A stretch of DNA of 24,477 nt, from the NCBI GenBank assembly GCA_964654135.1, contig CAZZHV010000016.1:1-24477 (forward strand), in the 5' to 3' direction. The notes under the pieces were generated by a model. The model was not told where the DNA came from. It made no database searches and saw only the letters and a program-made list of their open reading frames with translations. Source of the stretch: CAMLQK01 sp964654135 (GTDB lineage Bacteria; Patescibacteriota; Saccharimonadia; Saccharimonadales; UBA4665). The position numbers and the translations under genes were made by a program. This document shows, piece by piece, positions 1 to 7,088 of this stretch (its first letter is position 1; every line of letters begins with the position of its first letter).

Positions 1-25
1 TGCCAACAGAGTACGAGTCCCAGTA

Positions 26-54
26 TTGAAATTATATCAATTTTATGGTATAAT
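26..54 (+). promoter_or_regulatory. Sigma70-type promoter of the 201-626 gene
   Basis: TTGAAA (26-31) and TATAAT (49-54) are separated by exactly 17 nt, close to the sigma70 consensus. A transcript would start near 61, leaving a leader of about 140 nt before the ATG at 201. The spacer contains TTATATCAATTT, which recurs in the spacer of the promoter before 22957. Confidence 0.72.
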
Positions 55-68
55 TACTCTACTTCATT

Positions 69-83
69 GAGTTAGACTAACTC
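69..83 (+). other. 5' leader hairpin
   Basis: GAGTTA, then GAC, then TAACTC form a 6-bp stem with a 3-nt loop. It begins about 8 nt after the predicted transcription start, a position where hairpins often protect a 5' end. That role is inference. Confidence 0.5.
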
Positions 84-122
84 TGAGGTACTTTGACATA
101 TTGCTGGTTGTACATCTCAAGG

Positions 123-167
123 TGATTGGAAATAAGCGCACGCACACGATGCTTTTATCCCCAATCA
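123..167 (+). other. 5' leader long-range stem
   Basis: TGATTGG (123-129) is the exact reverse complement of CCAATCA (161-167). The enclosed 31 nt contain a further AAGC/GCTT pairing. The leader of the 201-626 gene is therefore likely structured up to about 20 nt before its ribosome binding site (GGAAGGAAG, 188-196). Confidence 0.4.
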
Positions 168-200
168 TCTACAGAACCCGCCCTCCCGGAAGGAAGCAAC

Positions 201-626
201 ATGGACACAAGTGAGGCACGCAGTGCAAACGTCGTATGGTTCTACGTCGTATTCCTCATCTTCGTCATCGGCGAAGGAGTAATCGTCGGAGGAATCCTGT
301 ATGCAGCCGAACACTGGCTCCACTGCAACGGCACACTGCTGGCCCTGATCGTATTCATCATCGGCGCAAGCCTGCTGTCGCTGCTCGAACTACACCTGAC
401 CAGCGTCGGACAATCCCTGCGCGACCCGCTCCTGAAGGCCGCCTGCTGGTTCCAGCGTCGCTTCGGCTTCGCCGGTCTGCTCTTTAACTCAGTGGTCCTC
501 GGATCGCTGGCAGCGAGCGTCGCCCTCAAGCGCGAAGACTGCTCGAACCGAGTCGTTCTCGGCATCCTCGCGGGTGTCATCTACTCCTCGGTCTGGGTAC
601 CGCTCTTCACGCTGGTATGGCGGTGA
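201..626 (+). CDS. GC-rich four-TM membrane protein, unknown function
   Basis: This encodes a 141-residue protein with four hydrophobic stretches at about residues 11-36, 46-67, 89-109 and 118-140, so it is almost certainly an integral membrane protein. I do not recognise a family. The reading frame is open upstream to 126, but the ATG at 201 is chosen because GGAAGGAAG (188-196) lies at a good distance and the preceding codons fall in a structured leader. Third codon positions are strongly G/C apart from the first dozen codons, unlike the native genes around it. It has its own promoter (26-54), a structured leader, a long perfect stem after its stop (645-704) and a terminator (711-733), so it is a self-contained transcription unit. 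It shares this layout with 1506-1823, 20884-21717 and 21928-22866, which suggests one origin for all four. Transfer is likely but not proven. Confidence 0.72.
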   Translation: MDTSEARSANVVWFYVVFLIFVIGEGVIVGGILYAAEHWLHCNGTLLALIVFIIGASLLSLLELHLTSVGQSLRDPLLKAACWFQRRFGFAGLLFNSVVLGSLAASVALKREDCSNRVVLGILAGVIYSSVWVPLFTLVWR

Positions 627-644
627 GTGTACGAACAGTAATCC

Positions 645-704
645 GGAAGGGTGAGAGCTCTGAGCGCATAGTATGCCCTCATATTTTATAGCTCTCACCC
701 TTCC
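645..704 (+). other. Perfect 15-bp stem with nested hairpin after the 201-626 gene
   Basis: Bases 645-659 (GGAAGGGTGAGAGCT) pair without mismatch with 690-704. The 30-nt interior holds a second pairing, TGAG (661-664) with CTCA (678-681), closing a GCAT-AGT-ATGC hairpin. No T-tract follows the right arm and a separate terminator lies 6 nt on, so termination does not explain it. Comparable stems follow the three other GC-rich genes. Confidence 0.7.
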
Positions 705-710
705 ACTCCG

Positions 711-733
711 CCCTTCTCGTCGAAGGGTTTTTT
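711..733 (+). terminator. Intrinsic terminator
   Basis: CCCTTC, loop TCGTC, GAAGGG, then six T. This is a compact rho-independent terminator ending the 201-626 unit. The terminator at 2026-2053 has a similar CTTC...GAAG core and a related loop. Confidence 0.82.
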
Positions 734-767
734 GCTTTATTCCTGTAATAGTTTATAGTTTTCATCT

Positions 768-1460
768 ATGTCATATAGTTCCGAACCCATCCAGTACTTT
801 AACCCTGAAGGTCACGAAGTACTTGAACAATCCGAAATTCTTCAAGAGATAGTGGAAATGTTCGAAGAAACCCCCTCACCTGAACGCCACATTGGCGGAC
901 GTTTTATCGGCGTTGGGAAATATTCGTATGTAAGATTGATCGACGATGTTGTGGTAAAAGTTAGCTCGCCAACAACCAGCAAGCATAGTCATGAATCCGA
1001 CGAACCAATCAAACCAGAAAATCTCATATCGCAGTTCAACTTCCTGGGTGCTCTAGGCGGCCATCTGGAGAAAACCAACAGTAATATAATCGTCCCGCAG
1101 CAGTATTTTGTACTTCGCTCTGTTCATAACGCCTACCTTCTTGGTCAGCAATATATGGATGGCTGGGAAACATATGCCGACTGGAGCGATAAGACATATC
1201 CGCATCCAGAAAAAGATCGCGAGTTCGACGCCATGAATCTGCGCATTAAACAGCGTATTACTGATGTAGTTGGACACAACAAATTACACCACGGGCTCAA
1301 CGACCTCCGACTACAGCGTGACGGGCTGCATCTCAGTAATATTCTTGTACCACAAGCTGCAGAAATTGAAGATTCGTTGCCGCTCTGCATCATTGATCAG
1401 CCTGGCCTCTCGGCAAAACAAAAAACACACAATACAGTTGACGGCGCTGCACAATCCTGA
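768..1460 (+). CDS. Protein-kinase-fold (PKL-like) hypothetical protein
   Basis: A 230-residue protein with degenerate marks of the protein-kinase/aminoglycoside-phosphotransferase fold. There is a glycine-containing loop and lysine strand (FIGVGKYSY... VVVKVSSP, residues 47-68, Lys64). Near the C-terminus, a stretch resembling the catalytic loop (LHLSNILV, residues 187-194, Asn191) is followed by IIDQPG (Asp210), standing where DFG would be. The HxD aspartate is not evident, so activity is uncertain; it could be a pseudokinase or antibiotic/small-molecule kinase relative. The start at 768 is supported by TATAGT at 754-759, 8 nt upstream, with no Shine-Dalgarno, implying a leaderless message. 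The 3' end carries the likely promoter of the next gene. Composition is native, in contrast to both neighbours. Confidence 0.65.
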   Translation: MSYSSEPIQYFNPEGHEVLEQSEILQEIVEMFEETPSPERHIGGRFIGVGKYSYVRLIDDVVVKVSSPTTSKHSHESDEPIKPENLISQFNFLGALGGHLEKTNSNIIVPQQYFVLRSVHNAYLLGQQYMDGWETYADWSDKTYPHPEKDREFDAMNLRIKQRITDVVGHNKLHHGLNDLRLQRDGLHLSNILVPQAAEIEDSLPLCIIDQPGLSAKQKTHNTVDGAAQS

Positions 1461-1489
1461 TAATTTAGTCTGGTGTTCCGTCAACGGAA
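1438..1489 (+). promoter_or_regulatory. Promoter and palindrome upstream of the zinc-ribbon gene
   Basis: TTGACG (1438-1443), 17 nt, TAATTT (1461-1466) makes a plausible sigma70 promoter that overlaps the last codons of the kinase-like gene. The 14-bp palindrome TTCCGTCAACGGAA (1476-1489) starts right after the predicted +1 and ends just before the GGAG ribosome site (1491-1494). It could be an operator or a 5' hairpin. Confidence 0.5.
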
Positions 1490-1505
1490 TGGAGTGAACA
1501 CAACG

Positions 1506-1823
1506 ATGTTCGGCAAACAGCAGATCCTGTGCCCCAAGCACAACGCTCCGATGAGTGAGGTCCAGCAGAACGGCGTCAACGTCGACGTGTGCCAGTACGG
1601 GTGCGTCTTCTTCGACCCCGGTGAGATCAACACCTTCGTCGCGTTCGCGACCCAGCAGTTCGGCGTTCCCCAGGACCACCAGGTCGTTCCGCCGATCCCG
1701 CAGGGCCGTCGAGTCCACAACCCCGGGGCCTACATCACCGCCAGCCACGGCCACGGCAGTCGCCGGCACCACGGAGGTTCCTCCGACGGCTGGGGCAGCC
1801 TCGACGACATCTGGAGTTCCTGA
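1506..1823 (+). CDS. Zinc-ribbon (zf-TFIIB-like) protein
   Basis: A 105-residue protein. Its first 42 residues resemble the bacterial zf-TFIIB zinc ribbon: CPKH (Cys9, His12), then a short spacer, then VDVCQYGCVFFDPGEI (Cys29, Cys33) with the typical aromatic/D/GE ending. Ligand spacing is unusual (CxxH and CxxxC rather than CxxC twice). The C-terminal half is low-complexity, rich in Gly, His, Ser and Pro, ending in Trp-containing GWGSLDDIW. The ATG at 1506 is preferred over GTG at 1473 because GGAG sits 11 nt upstream. In the first 30 codons 27 third positions are G or C; the same count in the methyltransferase gene at 5000 is 12. It is a single-gene unit with its own promoter and structured 3' region. 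A nucleic-acid or protein-binding role is inference from the fold. Confidence 0.7.
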   Translation: MFGKQQILCPKHNAPMSEVQQNGVNVDVCQYGCVFFDPGEINTFVAFATQQFGVPQDHQVVPPIPQGRRVHNPGAYITASHGHGSRRHHGGSSDGWGSLDDIWSS

Positions 1824-1862
1824 ACTCCATCTCATGACGGAAGTCGCCTCTTGAGGCACTTC
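1813..1862 (+). other. Two small hairpins at the stop codon of the zinc-ribbon gene
   Basis: GGAGTTC-CT-GAACTCC (1813-1828) is a 7-bp stem spanning the stop codon. GAAGT, a bulged C, GCCTC, TT, GAGGC, ACTTC (1840-1862) is a second near-perfect stem. Neither has a T-tract. Confidence 0.5.
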
Positions 1863-1874
1863 TAGGACCACCGG

Positions 1875-1916
1875 CGAGGACGCCAGACCGAGCTCTTTCG
1901 CTCACTGGCGTCCTCG
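1875..1916 (+). other. Perfect 12-bp stem with nested hairpin after the zinc-ribbon gene
   Basis: CGAGGACGCCAG (1875-1886) pairs perfectly with 1905-1916, and GAGC/GCTC inside closes a 6-nt loop. No T-run follows. Four bases later comes GGAGG (1920-1924), which is either a ribosome site for a 42-codon reading frame at 1934-2062 or one arm of a long-range pairing with CCTCCGT (1970-1976). Confidence 0.65.
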
Positions 1917-2025
1917 CACGGAGGCACGATAGTATGAAGCACAACACAACTGAACGTCCTCCAAGACACCCTCCGTTTTACGCTCCTATCCTCTGCCTCC
2001 CCATCCCCCAAGATTTCTACAAAGC

Positions 2026-2053
2026 AAGACCTTCCTCATCGAAGGTCTTTTGT
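2026..2053 (+). terminator. Intrinsic terminator
   Basis: AAGACCTTC, loop CTCATC, GAAGGTCTT, then a T-rich tail. It ends transcription from the zinc-ribbon unit immediately before the -10 box of the next gene. Confidence 0.82.
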
Positions 2054-2069
2054 TTGCTATAGTTAACGT

Positions 2070-2675
2070 ATGAAAACATCCTTAGGAATTGCAGCCACCC
2101 TGATTGCGCTCTTTAGCTACATACCATATTTTCGCGACATTTTTGCCGGCAAGACAAAACCTCATGCATTTAGTTGGCTTGTCTGGTTTTTGCTAACAGC
2201 CATAGCATTTGTGGCTCAAATTAAAGACGGTGCAAAAGCTGGTGCCTGGGTTACCGGATTCACCGCGCTTGTTTCACTTTTTATTCTCGGTGCAGCGATC
2301 TCGCGCGGCGAAAAGAACATCACAAAATCAGATTGGCTTTGCCTTATCGGAGCATTTCTGGCTATGGGTGTCTGGGCACTTACTAAATCGCCTTTAACGG
2401 CAGTTATTCTTATTACAATAATCGACGCATTAGGCTTTGCACCTACGTTTAGGAAGGCATACCACAACCCTGCACAAGAAACACTAATCACCTTCGCCCT
2501 ATCCGCCGTAAAGTTTGTTATCGCGATTGCCGCCCTCGGCAACTACACAGCCGTTACCGTGTTATACCCTGCCTCGCTTGTCTTTATGAACGGTCTGTTT
2601 GTTACCATGCTCATAATCCGCAGAAACCAGCTTGGTATAACAAAAGAAAAGAATACAGAGGTCATACCAGCGTAA
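2070..2675 (+). CDS. Multi-TM protein with two PQ-loop-like halves
   Basis: A 201-residue, very hydrophobic protein with about six to seven membrane spans. It appears internally duplicated. SYIPYFRDIFAGKTKPHAFS (about residues 16-35) and GFAPTFRKAYHNPAQETLIT (about 122-141) have the same plan of proline, aromatic and basic residues followed by a membrane helix, as in PQ-loop/SemiSWEET-type transporters. That assignment is by pattern only; a transporter role is inference. TATAGT (2058-2063) ends 6 nt before the ATG and no Shine-Dalgarno is present, so a leaderless message is expected. Its stop is 5 nt from the stop of the convergent HAD-type gene. Confidence 0.68.
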   Translation: MKTSLGIAATLIALFSYIPYFRDIFAGKTKPHAFSWLVWFLLTAIAFVAQIKDGAKAGAWVTGFTALVSLFILGAAISRGEKNITKSDWLCLIGAFLAMGVWALTKSPLTAVILITIIDALGFAPTFRKAYHNPAQETLITFALSAVKFVIAIAALGNYTAVTVLYPASLVFMNGLFVTMLIIRRNQLGITKEKNTEVIPA

Positions 2676-2680
2676 GTCTT

Positions 2681-3667
2681 TTAGCCCTGCGGTAAGTCAA
2701 CTGGGCCAGAACTGACCATCTTACCCAGCCTGTACTCCAGCTGCGGTACGGTCCAAAACGATTCGTAGCTGCTAAAACCGTCTTCGAGAATGGTTGCATC
2801 GTCACGCAAAGGCAAATATACAGCCATAGACTCATAAGCTGGTCGATATAAGTATTGGCGCGGCGGACTAAACATCCATCTGTCACGCTTACTAGGGTAT
2901 GGTGCTTCTTCGGGTACTTCTCCAATAACCGTAGCGCCGTCCTCTGTAACCATGAGCTCATCGAGGCTCTGGATGACACAAACATTAGGCGGTACTTCGC
3001 CCATCTGGCTAGACAATAGTTCGCCTCTTTGCAGCCAAAAACCCTTATAGCCAGCATCCTGGGGAAAGTTAGCAAAAGCTGCTGCTTTATCGTCAATAAA
3101 TGTCAGCGTATCGGCACGGTATCTTGCCCGACCGTGTGCAGCAACGTACATATTAAACGAGCCCGGCTCACCCGTGTCCGTAGTTGACCTCAGCGCCATT
3201 ACGGACGCGCCCTTATCTGGTGTATCCGTAATGGTATAGCCCATCGCGTAACCGCTAGCCTTGAGCTTAAGTTGCTGCCATTCGGGGTTAACCCCATACG
3301 TCATAACAATGTGGGGAACGTCGGCATATTGCAGTATCGACAAAAAGCGCTGTGCGTCAGGGTACAATATTGACGGGCCCTGCCGGAAGATAAAGTTTCT
3401 ACAAAAGCTTTCATACGAATCTTCATTGAGCTGCTCTTTGACGTACGAAAGCGGCTCGAAGGAGCCGCCATCGTCCTCAATATTCTTACGAGCCGCAATG
3501 ATACTCGCCGTATCAATACCCTCAAGATCGGCAGCAGTATAAAATCGTTGCATACATGCCGAAACGTCGCCGAGCATGCGATCAAAATCCAATACCATTA
3601 CTTCTGGAATATGGTAGGTTGGCATGTTCTCACGTTCGGGATCGGTAAGGATTCGCTCAGGGCTCAT
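2681..3667 (-). CDS. HAD-superfamily hydrolase-like protein
   Basis: A 328-residue protein with an N-terminal HAD-like core: motif I VMVLDFDRML (Asp27, Asp29), motif II IVMTYG (Thr123), a lysine in PDKGAS (Lys152) and motif IV LTFIDDKAA (Asp192, Asp193). All catalytic positions are present, so phosphatase-type activity is plausible; the substrate is unknown. Residues after about 200 form an extra C-terminal region I do not recognise. ATG at 3667 is chosen. TATAAC lies about 10 nt upstream, while an in-frame TTG at 3688 with TATACT 7 nt upstream is an alternative that would add seven residues. It is transcribed divergently from the DUF4260 gene, with less than 70 nt between starts. Confidence 0.72.
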   Translation of the reverse strand: MSPERILTDPERENMPTYHIPEVMVLDFDRMLGDVSACMQRFYTAADLEGIDTASIIAARKNIEDDGGSFEPLSYVKEQLNEDSYESFCRNFIFRQGPSILYPDAQRFLSILQYADVPHIVMTYGVNPEWQQLKLKASGYAMGYTITDTPDKGASVMALRSTTDTGEPGSFNMYVAAHGRARYRADTLTFIDDKAAAFANFPQDAGYKGFWLQRGELLSSQMGEVPPNVCVIQSLDELMVTEDGATVIGEVPEEAPYPSKRDRWMFSPPRQYLYRPAYESMAVYLPLRDDATILEDGFSSYESFWTVPQLEYRLGKMVSSGPVDLPQG

Positions 3668-3734
3668 AGATGTTCTTGTTATAAACAATACATCAGTATA
3701 AGTAAAGTGCCGATGTCTTTGGTATACTGGCGTT

Positions 3735-4097
3735 ATGAAACTCCCTATTTTATATCAACGCATCGAAGCGGCAGCCGGTCTGCTCACCTGTCTCTATTTT
3801 TATATACACCTGCACTACAGTTTGTTGCTGTTTATAGTACTTCTACTTTTGATTGATGTATTTATGGTCGGATACGCCAAAAATAACAAATTAGGCGCCC
3901 ACATATACAACATCGGTCATAGCCTAACTATACCGTTACTGCTGCTTGTAGTCGGCACGGCAACCTCAAGCAATCTTATGATTGGTGGAAGTCTCATTTG
4001 GGTCGCGCACATTGCAATGGATCGAATGATGGGCTACGGCCTCAAGCACGACACCGGCTTTACCGACACTCATTTAGGTAAGATAGGTAAGAAGTAG
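3735..4097 (+). CDS. DUF4260 family membrane protein
   Basis: A 120-residue protein with about three to four membrane helices and the family signature: N-terminal RIEAAAG, a polar GYAKNNKLGAHIYNIGHS segment in the middle, and C-terminal LIWVAHIAMDRMMGYGLKH ending with THLGKIG. Length and motif order fit DUF4260 (function unknown). TATACT (3723-3728) sits 6 nt before the ATG with no ribosome site, indicating a leaderless start. The MazG-like gene begins 8 nt after its stop, so the two are probably co-transcribed. Confidence 0.82.
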   Translation: MKLPILYQRIEAAAGLLTCLYFYIHLHYSLLLFIVLLLLIDVFMVGYAKNNKLGAHIYNIGHSLTIPLLLLVVGTATSSNLMIGGSLIWVAHIAMDRMMGYGLKHDTGFTDTHLGKIGKK

Positions 4098-4105
4098 CTG
4101 GCATC

Positions 4106-4465
4106 ATGAAACATACTCATACCGAAACAGACTTAGCAATCGAAAACCAATACCCAAAGCTGGTACGAGATCGTATTCCAGAGATAGTTGAACGCAACGG
4201 CCAATCTGCACCTACTCATATTGCCGAAAAAGAAGAATATATTCAGCATCTCCTTGCCAAATTGGTTGAGGAAGCTACCGAGCTCAAGCACGCCGTAGGC
4301 GTAGATCACCAAAAAGAAGAAATGGCAGATGTGCGCGAAGTGCTTGAAACACTTCGAGAAGCACTCGAATTTGCTGAGCACGAAATTCGAGCAGTACAAA
4401 CCAGCAAAGCAGCTGAGCGTGGCGGATTCCGTGGTCGCATTATTATGGACGCAAAAGCATCATAA
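4106..4465 (+). CDS. MazG-like nucleoside triphosphate pyrophosphohydrolase
   Basis: A 119-residue all-alpha protein. YPKLVRDRIPEIV (residues 16-28) is the hallmark of the phosphoribosyl-ATP pyrophosphohydrolase-like/MazG superfamily. EEATEL and KEEMADVREV supply the acidic residues expected to bind magnesium. Members remove non-canonical or excess NTPs; the substrate here cannot be read from sequence. Its stop codon is overlapped by the proposed ATA start of the next gene, suggesting translational coupling. Confidence 0.8.
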   Translation: MKHTHTETDLAIENQYPKLVRDRIPEIVERNGQSAPTHIAEKEEYIQHLLAKLVEEATELKHAVGVDHQKEEMADVREVLETLREALEFAEHEIRAVQTSKAAERGGFRGRIIMDAKAS

Positions 4466-4971
4466 CTCTTCGACAAAAACTACTATTTACCGGCATTGCC
4501 TTACTCGTTATCCAAATTCCCTGGTTTTTCGGGGCGCAAATATTAGCCAGTAAGCAAATGACAAAAACTACGGCAACCGTCATTCGTATCGGGGGTATAG
4601 ATGCTAGCTGTACTGGCGACCGTTCTGGCAGACGTGATTTTACGTGTGACCATTCCCGACGCCTCTATCCTGTCTACGAATATTTTGATTCTCATGGCCA
4701 GCGCTACGTGCAAGATGACCGCTACTTTGGTGAATACAAACAAGGCAATCCACTCGGTAAACTCTTTCTAAAGCAGGTGGGTGACAAAGTAACTGCCTAC
4801 TACACACATGACAAGCCGCAAGAAGTGCTCTTTATGGCGAGCCTATACGCTTACGCGGCGTGGCTTATTCCCGTGTACTTTGCTGCTACATTATTCCTTG
4901 TGCTAGGAGCAATTCCTATCGCACGTAAACTCGTGCAACAGAGCTGGTTTCGGGCATTGTTTAAGTCATAA
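4462..4971 (+). CDS. DUF3592-like membrane protein, probable non-AUG start
   Basis: The first ATG in this frame is 4558, giving 137 residues with one C-terminal membrane pair. The frame is open upstream, however, and encodes LLFTGIALLVIQIPWFFGAQ, a good N-terminal membrane helix. DUF3592-type proteins normally have such a helix, then an extracytoplasmic domain (here YPVYEYFDSHGQRY... VGDKVTAYY), then C-terminal membrane segments. No ATG, GTG or TTG exists between the upstream stop (4414-4416) and that helix. The best candidate is ATA at 4462, which overlaps the TAA of the MazG-like gene as ATAA, mimicking the usual ATGA coupling. The start is inference; the body of the gene is secure. Confidence 0.7.
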   Translation: MTLRQKLLFTGIALLVIQIPWFFGAQILASKQMTKTTATVIRIGGIDASCTGDRSGRRDFTCDHSRRLYPVYEYFDSHGQRYVQDDRYFGEYKQGNPLGKLFLKQVGDKVTAYYTHDKPQEVLFMASLYAYAAWLIPVYFAATLFLVLGAIPIARKLVQQSWFRALFKS

Positions 4972-4999
4972 GTAACGTTTTTCGAGTATACTAGGCAAC

Positions 5000-5659
5000 A
5001 TGAACATACAAGCATCAATCAGCGAAGATCACGGCATTGCAGCATTAACCAATAACGACCTTACTGTCTTAAGTATTGGCATTTCCACTGGCGGCGTCGC
5101 AGAGATTCGTATGGCAGAGGCTAATCCAGCACGTCATATTATCGCCACTACTATTGACGAAAAAGGCGTTGCGTTTGCCGAAAAATATATTATCGAACAA
5201 CACCACGAAGATCAGATTGAAGCCAAAATTGAGGATGTTGCGAAGCCACTTTCCTACGGCAATGATTATTTTGACTATATCTACGCTCGGCTCGTGCTCC
5301 ACTATTTATCAAAAGAGACGCTTACCAGCGCATTAGCCGAACTCTATCGTGTACTTAAACCTGGTCACAAACTATTCATCGTTGTTCGTTCAACGAAATG
5401 CCCTGACGCGACAGCCAGTGATGCGACGTTCGACCCAGAAACAGGCCTTACTACGCGCACAAGCACCAATCCAGACGGGACTACACATTCCTATGGTCGC
5501 TACTTTCACACAGAAGAATCTATTAGTGACTATGTCAAAACAGCTGGGTTTGCAGTTGATGACGTCAAATCTTACGACGAAGTACTCTTTAAGGATTTTA
5601 TGCGCACGGTCAAAGCCGATCATACCGATAACGTCATTGAACTGTTAGCAAGTAAGTAA
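5000..5659 (+). CDS. Class I SAM-dependent methyltransferase
   Basis: A 219-residue protein with a Rossmann-type methyltransferase core: motif I LTVLSIGISTGGVAEI (residues 21-36), ATTIDEKGVAFA as the second strand, YFDYIYARLVLHYLSKE as the post-motif and LKPGHKLFIVV as the strand after motif III. The SIGIS glycine pattern is slightly degenerate compared with DxGxGxG. The target cannot be inferred. TATACT (4987-4992) ends 7 nt before the ATG, so the message should be leaderless. The stop overlaps the ATG of the Nudix gene as TAATG, so the two are translationally coupled. Confidence 0.85.
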   Translation: MNIQASISEDHGIAALTNNDLTVLSIGISTGGVAEIRMAEANPARHIIATTIDEKGVAFAEKYIIEQHHEDQIEAKIEDVAKPLSYGNDYFDYIYARLVLHYLSKETLTSALAELYRVLKPGHKLFIVVRSTKCPDATASDATFDPETGLTTRTSTNPDGTTHSYGRYFHTEESISDYVKTAGFAVDDVKSYDEVLFKDFMRTVKADHTDNVIELLASK

Positions 5660-6093
5660 TGGAAGATAGCTTTCACCTTGGCATAAAAGCGCTCGTACGT
5701 AACTCGCAAGGCAAGATCTTGCTACTGCAGGTCAATCCTGCAAAGCTCAAAGCCGAAAAACAAGCGTACTGGGACCTTCCCGGCGGCCGCATTCAAAAGG
5801 ACGAGACAGTTATTAGCACTCTTGAGCGTGAAGTCAAAGAAGAGACTGGCCTGATTGGACTGGAGAAGCCAGTTGAGGTTGGCATGGTTCTGTCGAATAT
5901 TCGCATACCACTTGGCGACAGTTCGGTTGGCTTGATACTCAACATTTACAGTGTGCAAGCACCTGAGAGCGCAACTATTGCAATATCAGACGAACACATT
6001 GCCTACGATTGGTTTGCACCTGCAGAGGCGGCGGCAATGCTACGCGTCAAATACCCCGACGCTTTCTGTGACAAAATTGCGCAGCTCGTATAG
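5659..6093 (+). CDS. Nudix hydrolase
   Basis: A 144-residue protein with a complete Nudix box, GRIQKDE...REVKEETGL (about residues 44-66), matching Gx5Ex7REUxEExGU. WDLPGG precedes the box and an acidic DEHIAYDWFAP segment lies near the C-terminus. Such enzymes hydrolyse nucleoside diphosphates linked to another group; the substrate is unknown. The ATG overlaps the stop of the methyltransferase, so expression depends on that gene. Confidence 0.9.
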   Translation: MEDSFHLGIKALVRNSQGKILLLQVNPAKLKAEKQAYWDLPGGRIQKDETVISTLEREVKEETGLIGLEKPVEVGMVLSNIRIPLGDSSVGLILNIYSVQAPESATIAISDEHIAYDWFAPAEAAAMLRVKYPDAFCDKIAQLV

Positions 6094-6120
6094 CCATACA
6101 TTTACTGGTATTCTAAGGCC

Positions 6121-6699
6121 ATGGAAATGCACAAAGAGCTGCCCGTTATACTATTCGAAACACGAAAACAATTTCATGACTGGCTCGACAAAAATCACAC
6201 CAGCTCGACCGGCATTTGGCTAAAACTCGCCAAAAAGGCGTCGACCATGCCTACCGTTAGTTACGAAGATGCCGTTCAGGAGGCGCTCTGCTATGGCTGG
6301 ATTGATTCCCTTCTAAACGCTTACGATGAGAATTTTAAACTGCAAAAGTTTTCGCCGCGCAAAGCCCGAAGTGTTTGGTCAAAAACTAATATCGACAGGG
6401 TGAATCTGCTTCTAAAGGCTCACAAAATACAGCCCGCCGGACAGGCCGTTATTGATATCGCCAAACAAAATGGTACTTGGGACAACGCATACGACGGATC
6501 AGCCACAATGACTGTGCCAGAAGATTTTCAGACTGCCCTCGATCAAAATCCTCGTGCCAAAACTTTCTTTGCCACACTCAACAAAACCAACACGTACGCA
6601 TTCTGTTGGCGCGTTCAAACAGCCAAAAAGCCCGAAACTCGCAAAGCTCGTATCGAAAAGTTTATCACGATGCTCAGCAATGGCGAAAAACTGTACTAA
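6121..6699 (+). CDS. YdeI/OmpD-associated family protein
   Basis: A 192-residue protein matching the YdeI-like family: FETRKQFHDWLDKNH and GIWLKLAKKAS at the N-terminus, then YEDAVQEALCYGWIDS, the most conserved block, then FSPRKARSVWSK, and a C-terminal PETRKARIEKFITML helix. Some relatives have been linked to bacteriocin or peptide tolerance, but the biochemical role is unclear. TATTCT (6109-6114) lies 6 nt before the ATG, again a leaderless arrangement. It is followed 11 nt later by the DUF1801 gene, a pairing that fits since both families are often small stress-related proteins. Confidence 0.85.
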   Translation: MEMHKELPVILFETRKQFHDWLDKNHTSSTGIWLKLAKKASTMPTVSYEDAVQEALCYGWIDSLLNAYDENFKLQKFSPRKARSVWSKTNIDRVNLLLKAHKIQPAGQAVIDIAKQNGTWDNAYDGSATMTVPEDFQTALDQNPRAKTFFATLNKTNTYAFCWRVQTAKKPETRKARIEKFITMLSNGEKLY

Positions 6700-6710
6700 G
6701 GAGAAAAGCA

Positions 6711-7088
6711 ATGACTAATCTGCGAGTTGATGAATATATAGCCACCTTGCCCGAGTGGCAACAGCGCATTTGCGTGCAAGTACGCGAGCTTGCGCATCAA
6801 GCTGATCCAGCAATCGAAGAAACGATTAAGCGCAGCATCCTCCCCTACTTTGTGCTTAACGGCAACGTTTGCGCTTTGATGGCAACCAAAGACCACGTTA
6901 CTATTTTTATCTACGATCCCATTGCTGCGGACCCTATGCATATCATTAACCAAGGGCAAGGCAATGCTACTGCTCGCGCAATCCAAATATATGAACACGA
7001 CACAATAAATGTAGACGCATTGCTGCAGTTGCTCAAAGCGATTGTTGCCAACAACAAGGCTGGTGGCTGGCGCAAACTAAAGACATAG
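6711..7088 (+). CDS. DUF1801 (YdhG-like) protein
   Basis: A 125-residue protein with the DUF1801 pattern: VDEYIATLPEWQQRICVQV at the N-terminus, IEETIKRSILPYFVLNGNVCALMATKDHVTIFIY in the core, and a C-terminal VDALLQLLKAIVANNK helix. The frame extends upstream, but ATG 6711 is chosen because AAGGAG (6698-6703) lies 7 nt before it. As the second gene of an operon it uses a Shine-Dalgarno, unlike the operon's first gene. Its stop directly abuts the stop of ddl on the other strand, with no terminator visible between them. Confidence 0.85.
   Translation: MTNLRVDEYIATLPEWQQRICVQVRELAHQADPAIEETIKRSILPYFVLNGNVCALMATKDHVTIFIYDPIAADPMHIINQGQGNATARAIQIYEHDTINVDALLQLLKAIVANNKAGGWRKLKT

Noticed and set aside
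126..200. An upstream start for the 4-TM protein
   Set aside because: The extra 25 residues would be encoded by a structured leader and have no ribosome site, whereas ATG 201 has GGAAGGAAG in front.
645..704. The 15-bp stem as the terminator of the 201-626 gene
   Set aside because: No T-tract follows it, and a proper terminator is present at 711-733.
3668..3688. TTG at 3688 as the HAD-type protein start
   Set aside because: It also has a well-placed -10 box and cannot be excluded, but ATG 3667 is the simpler choice and the added residues carry no motif.
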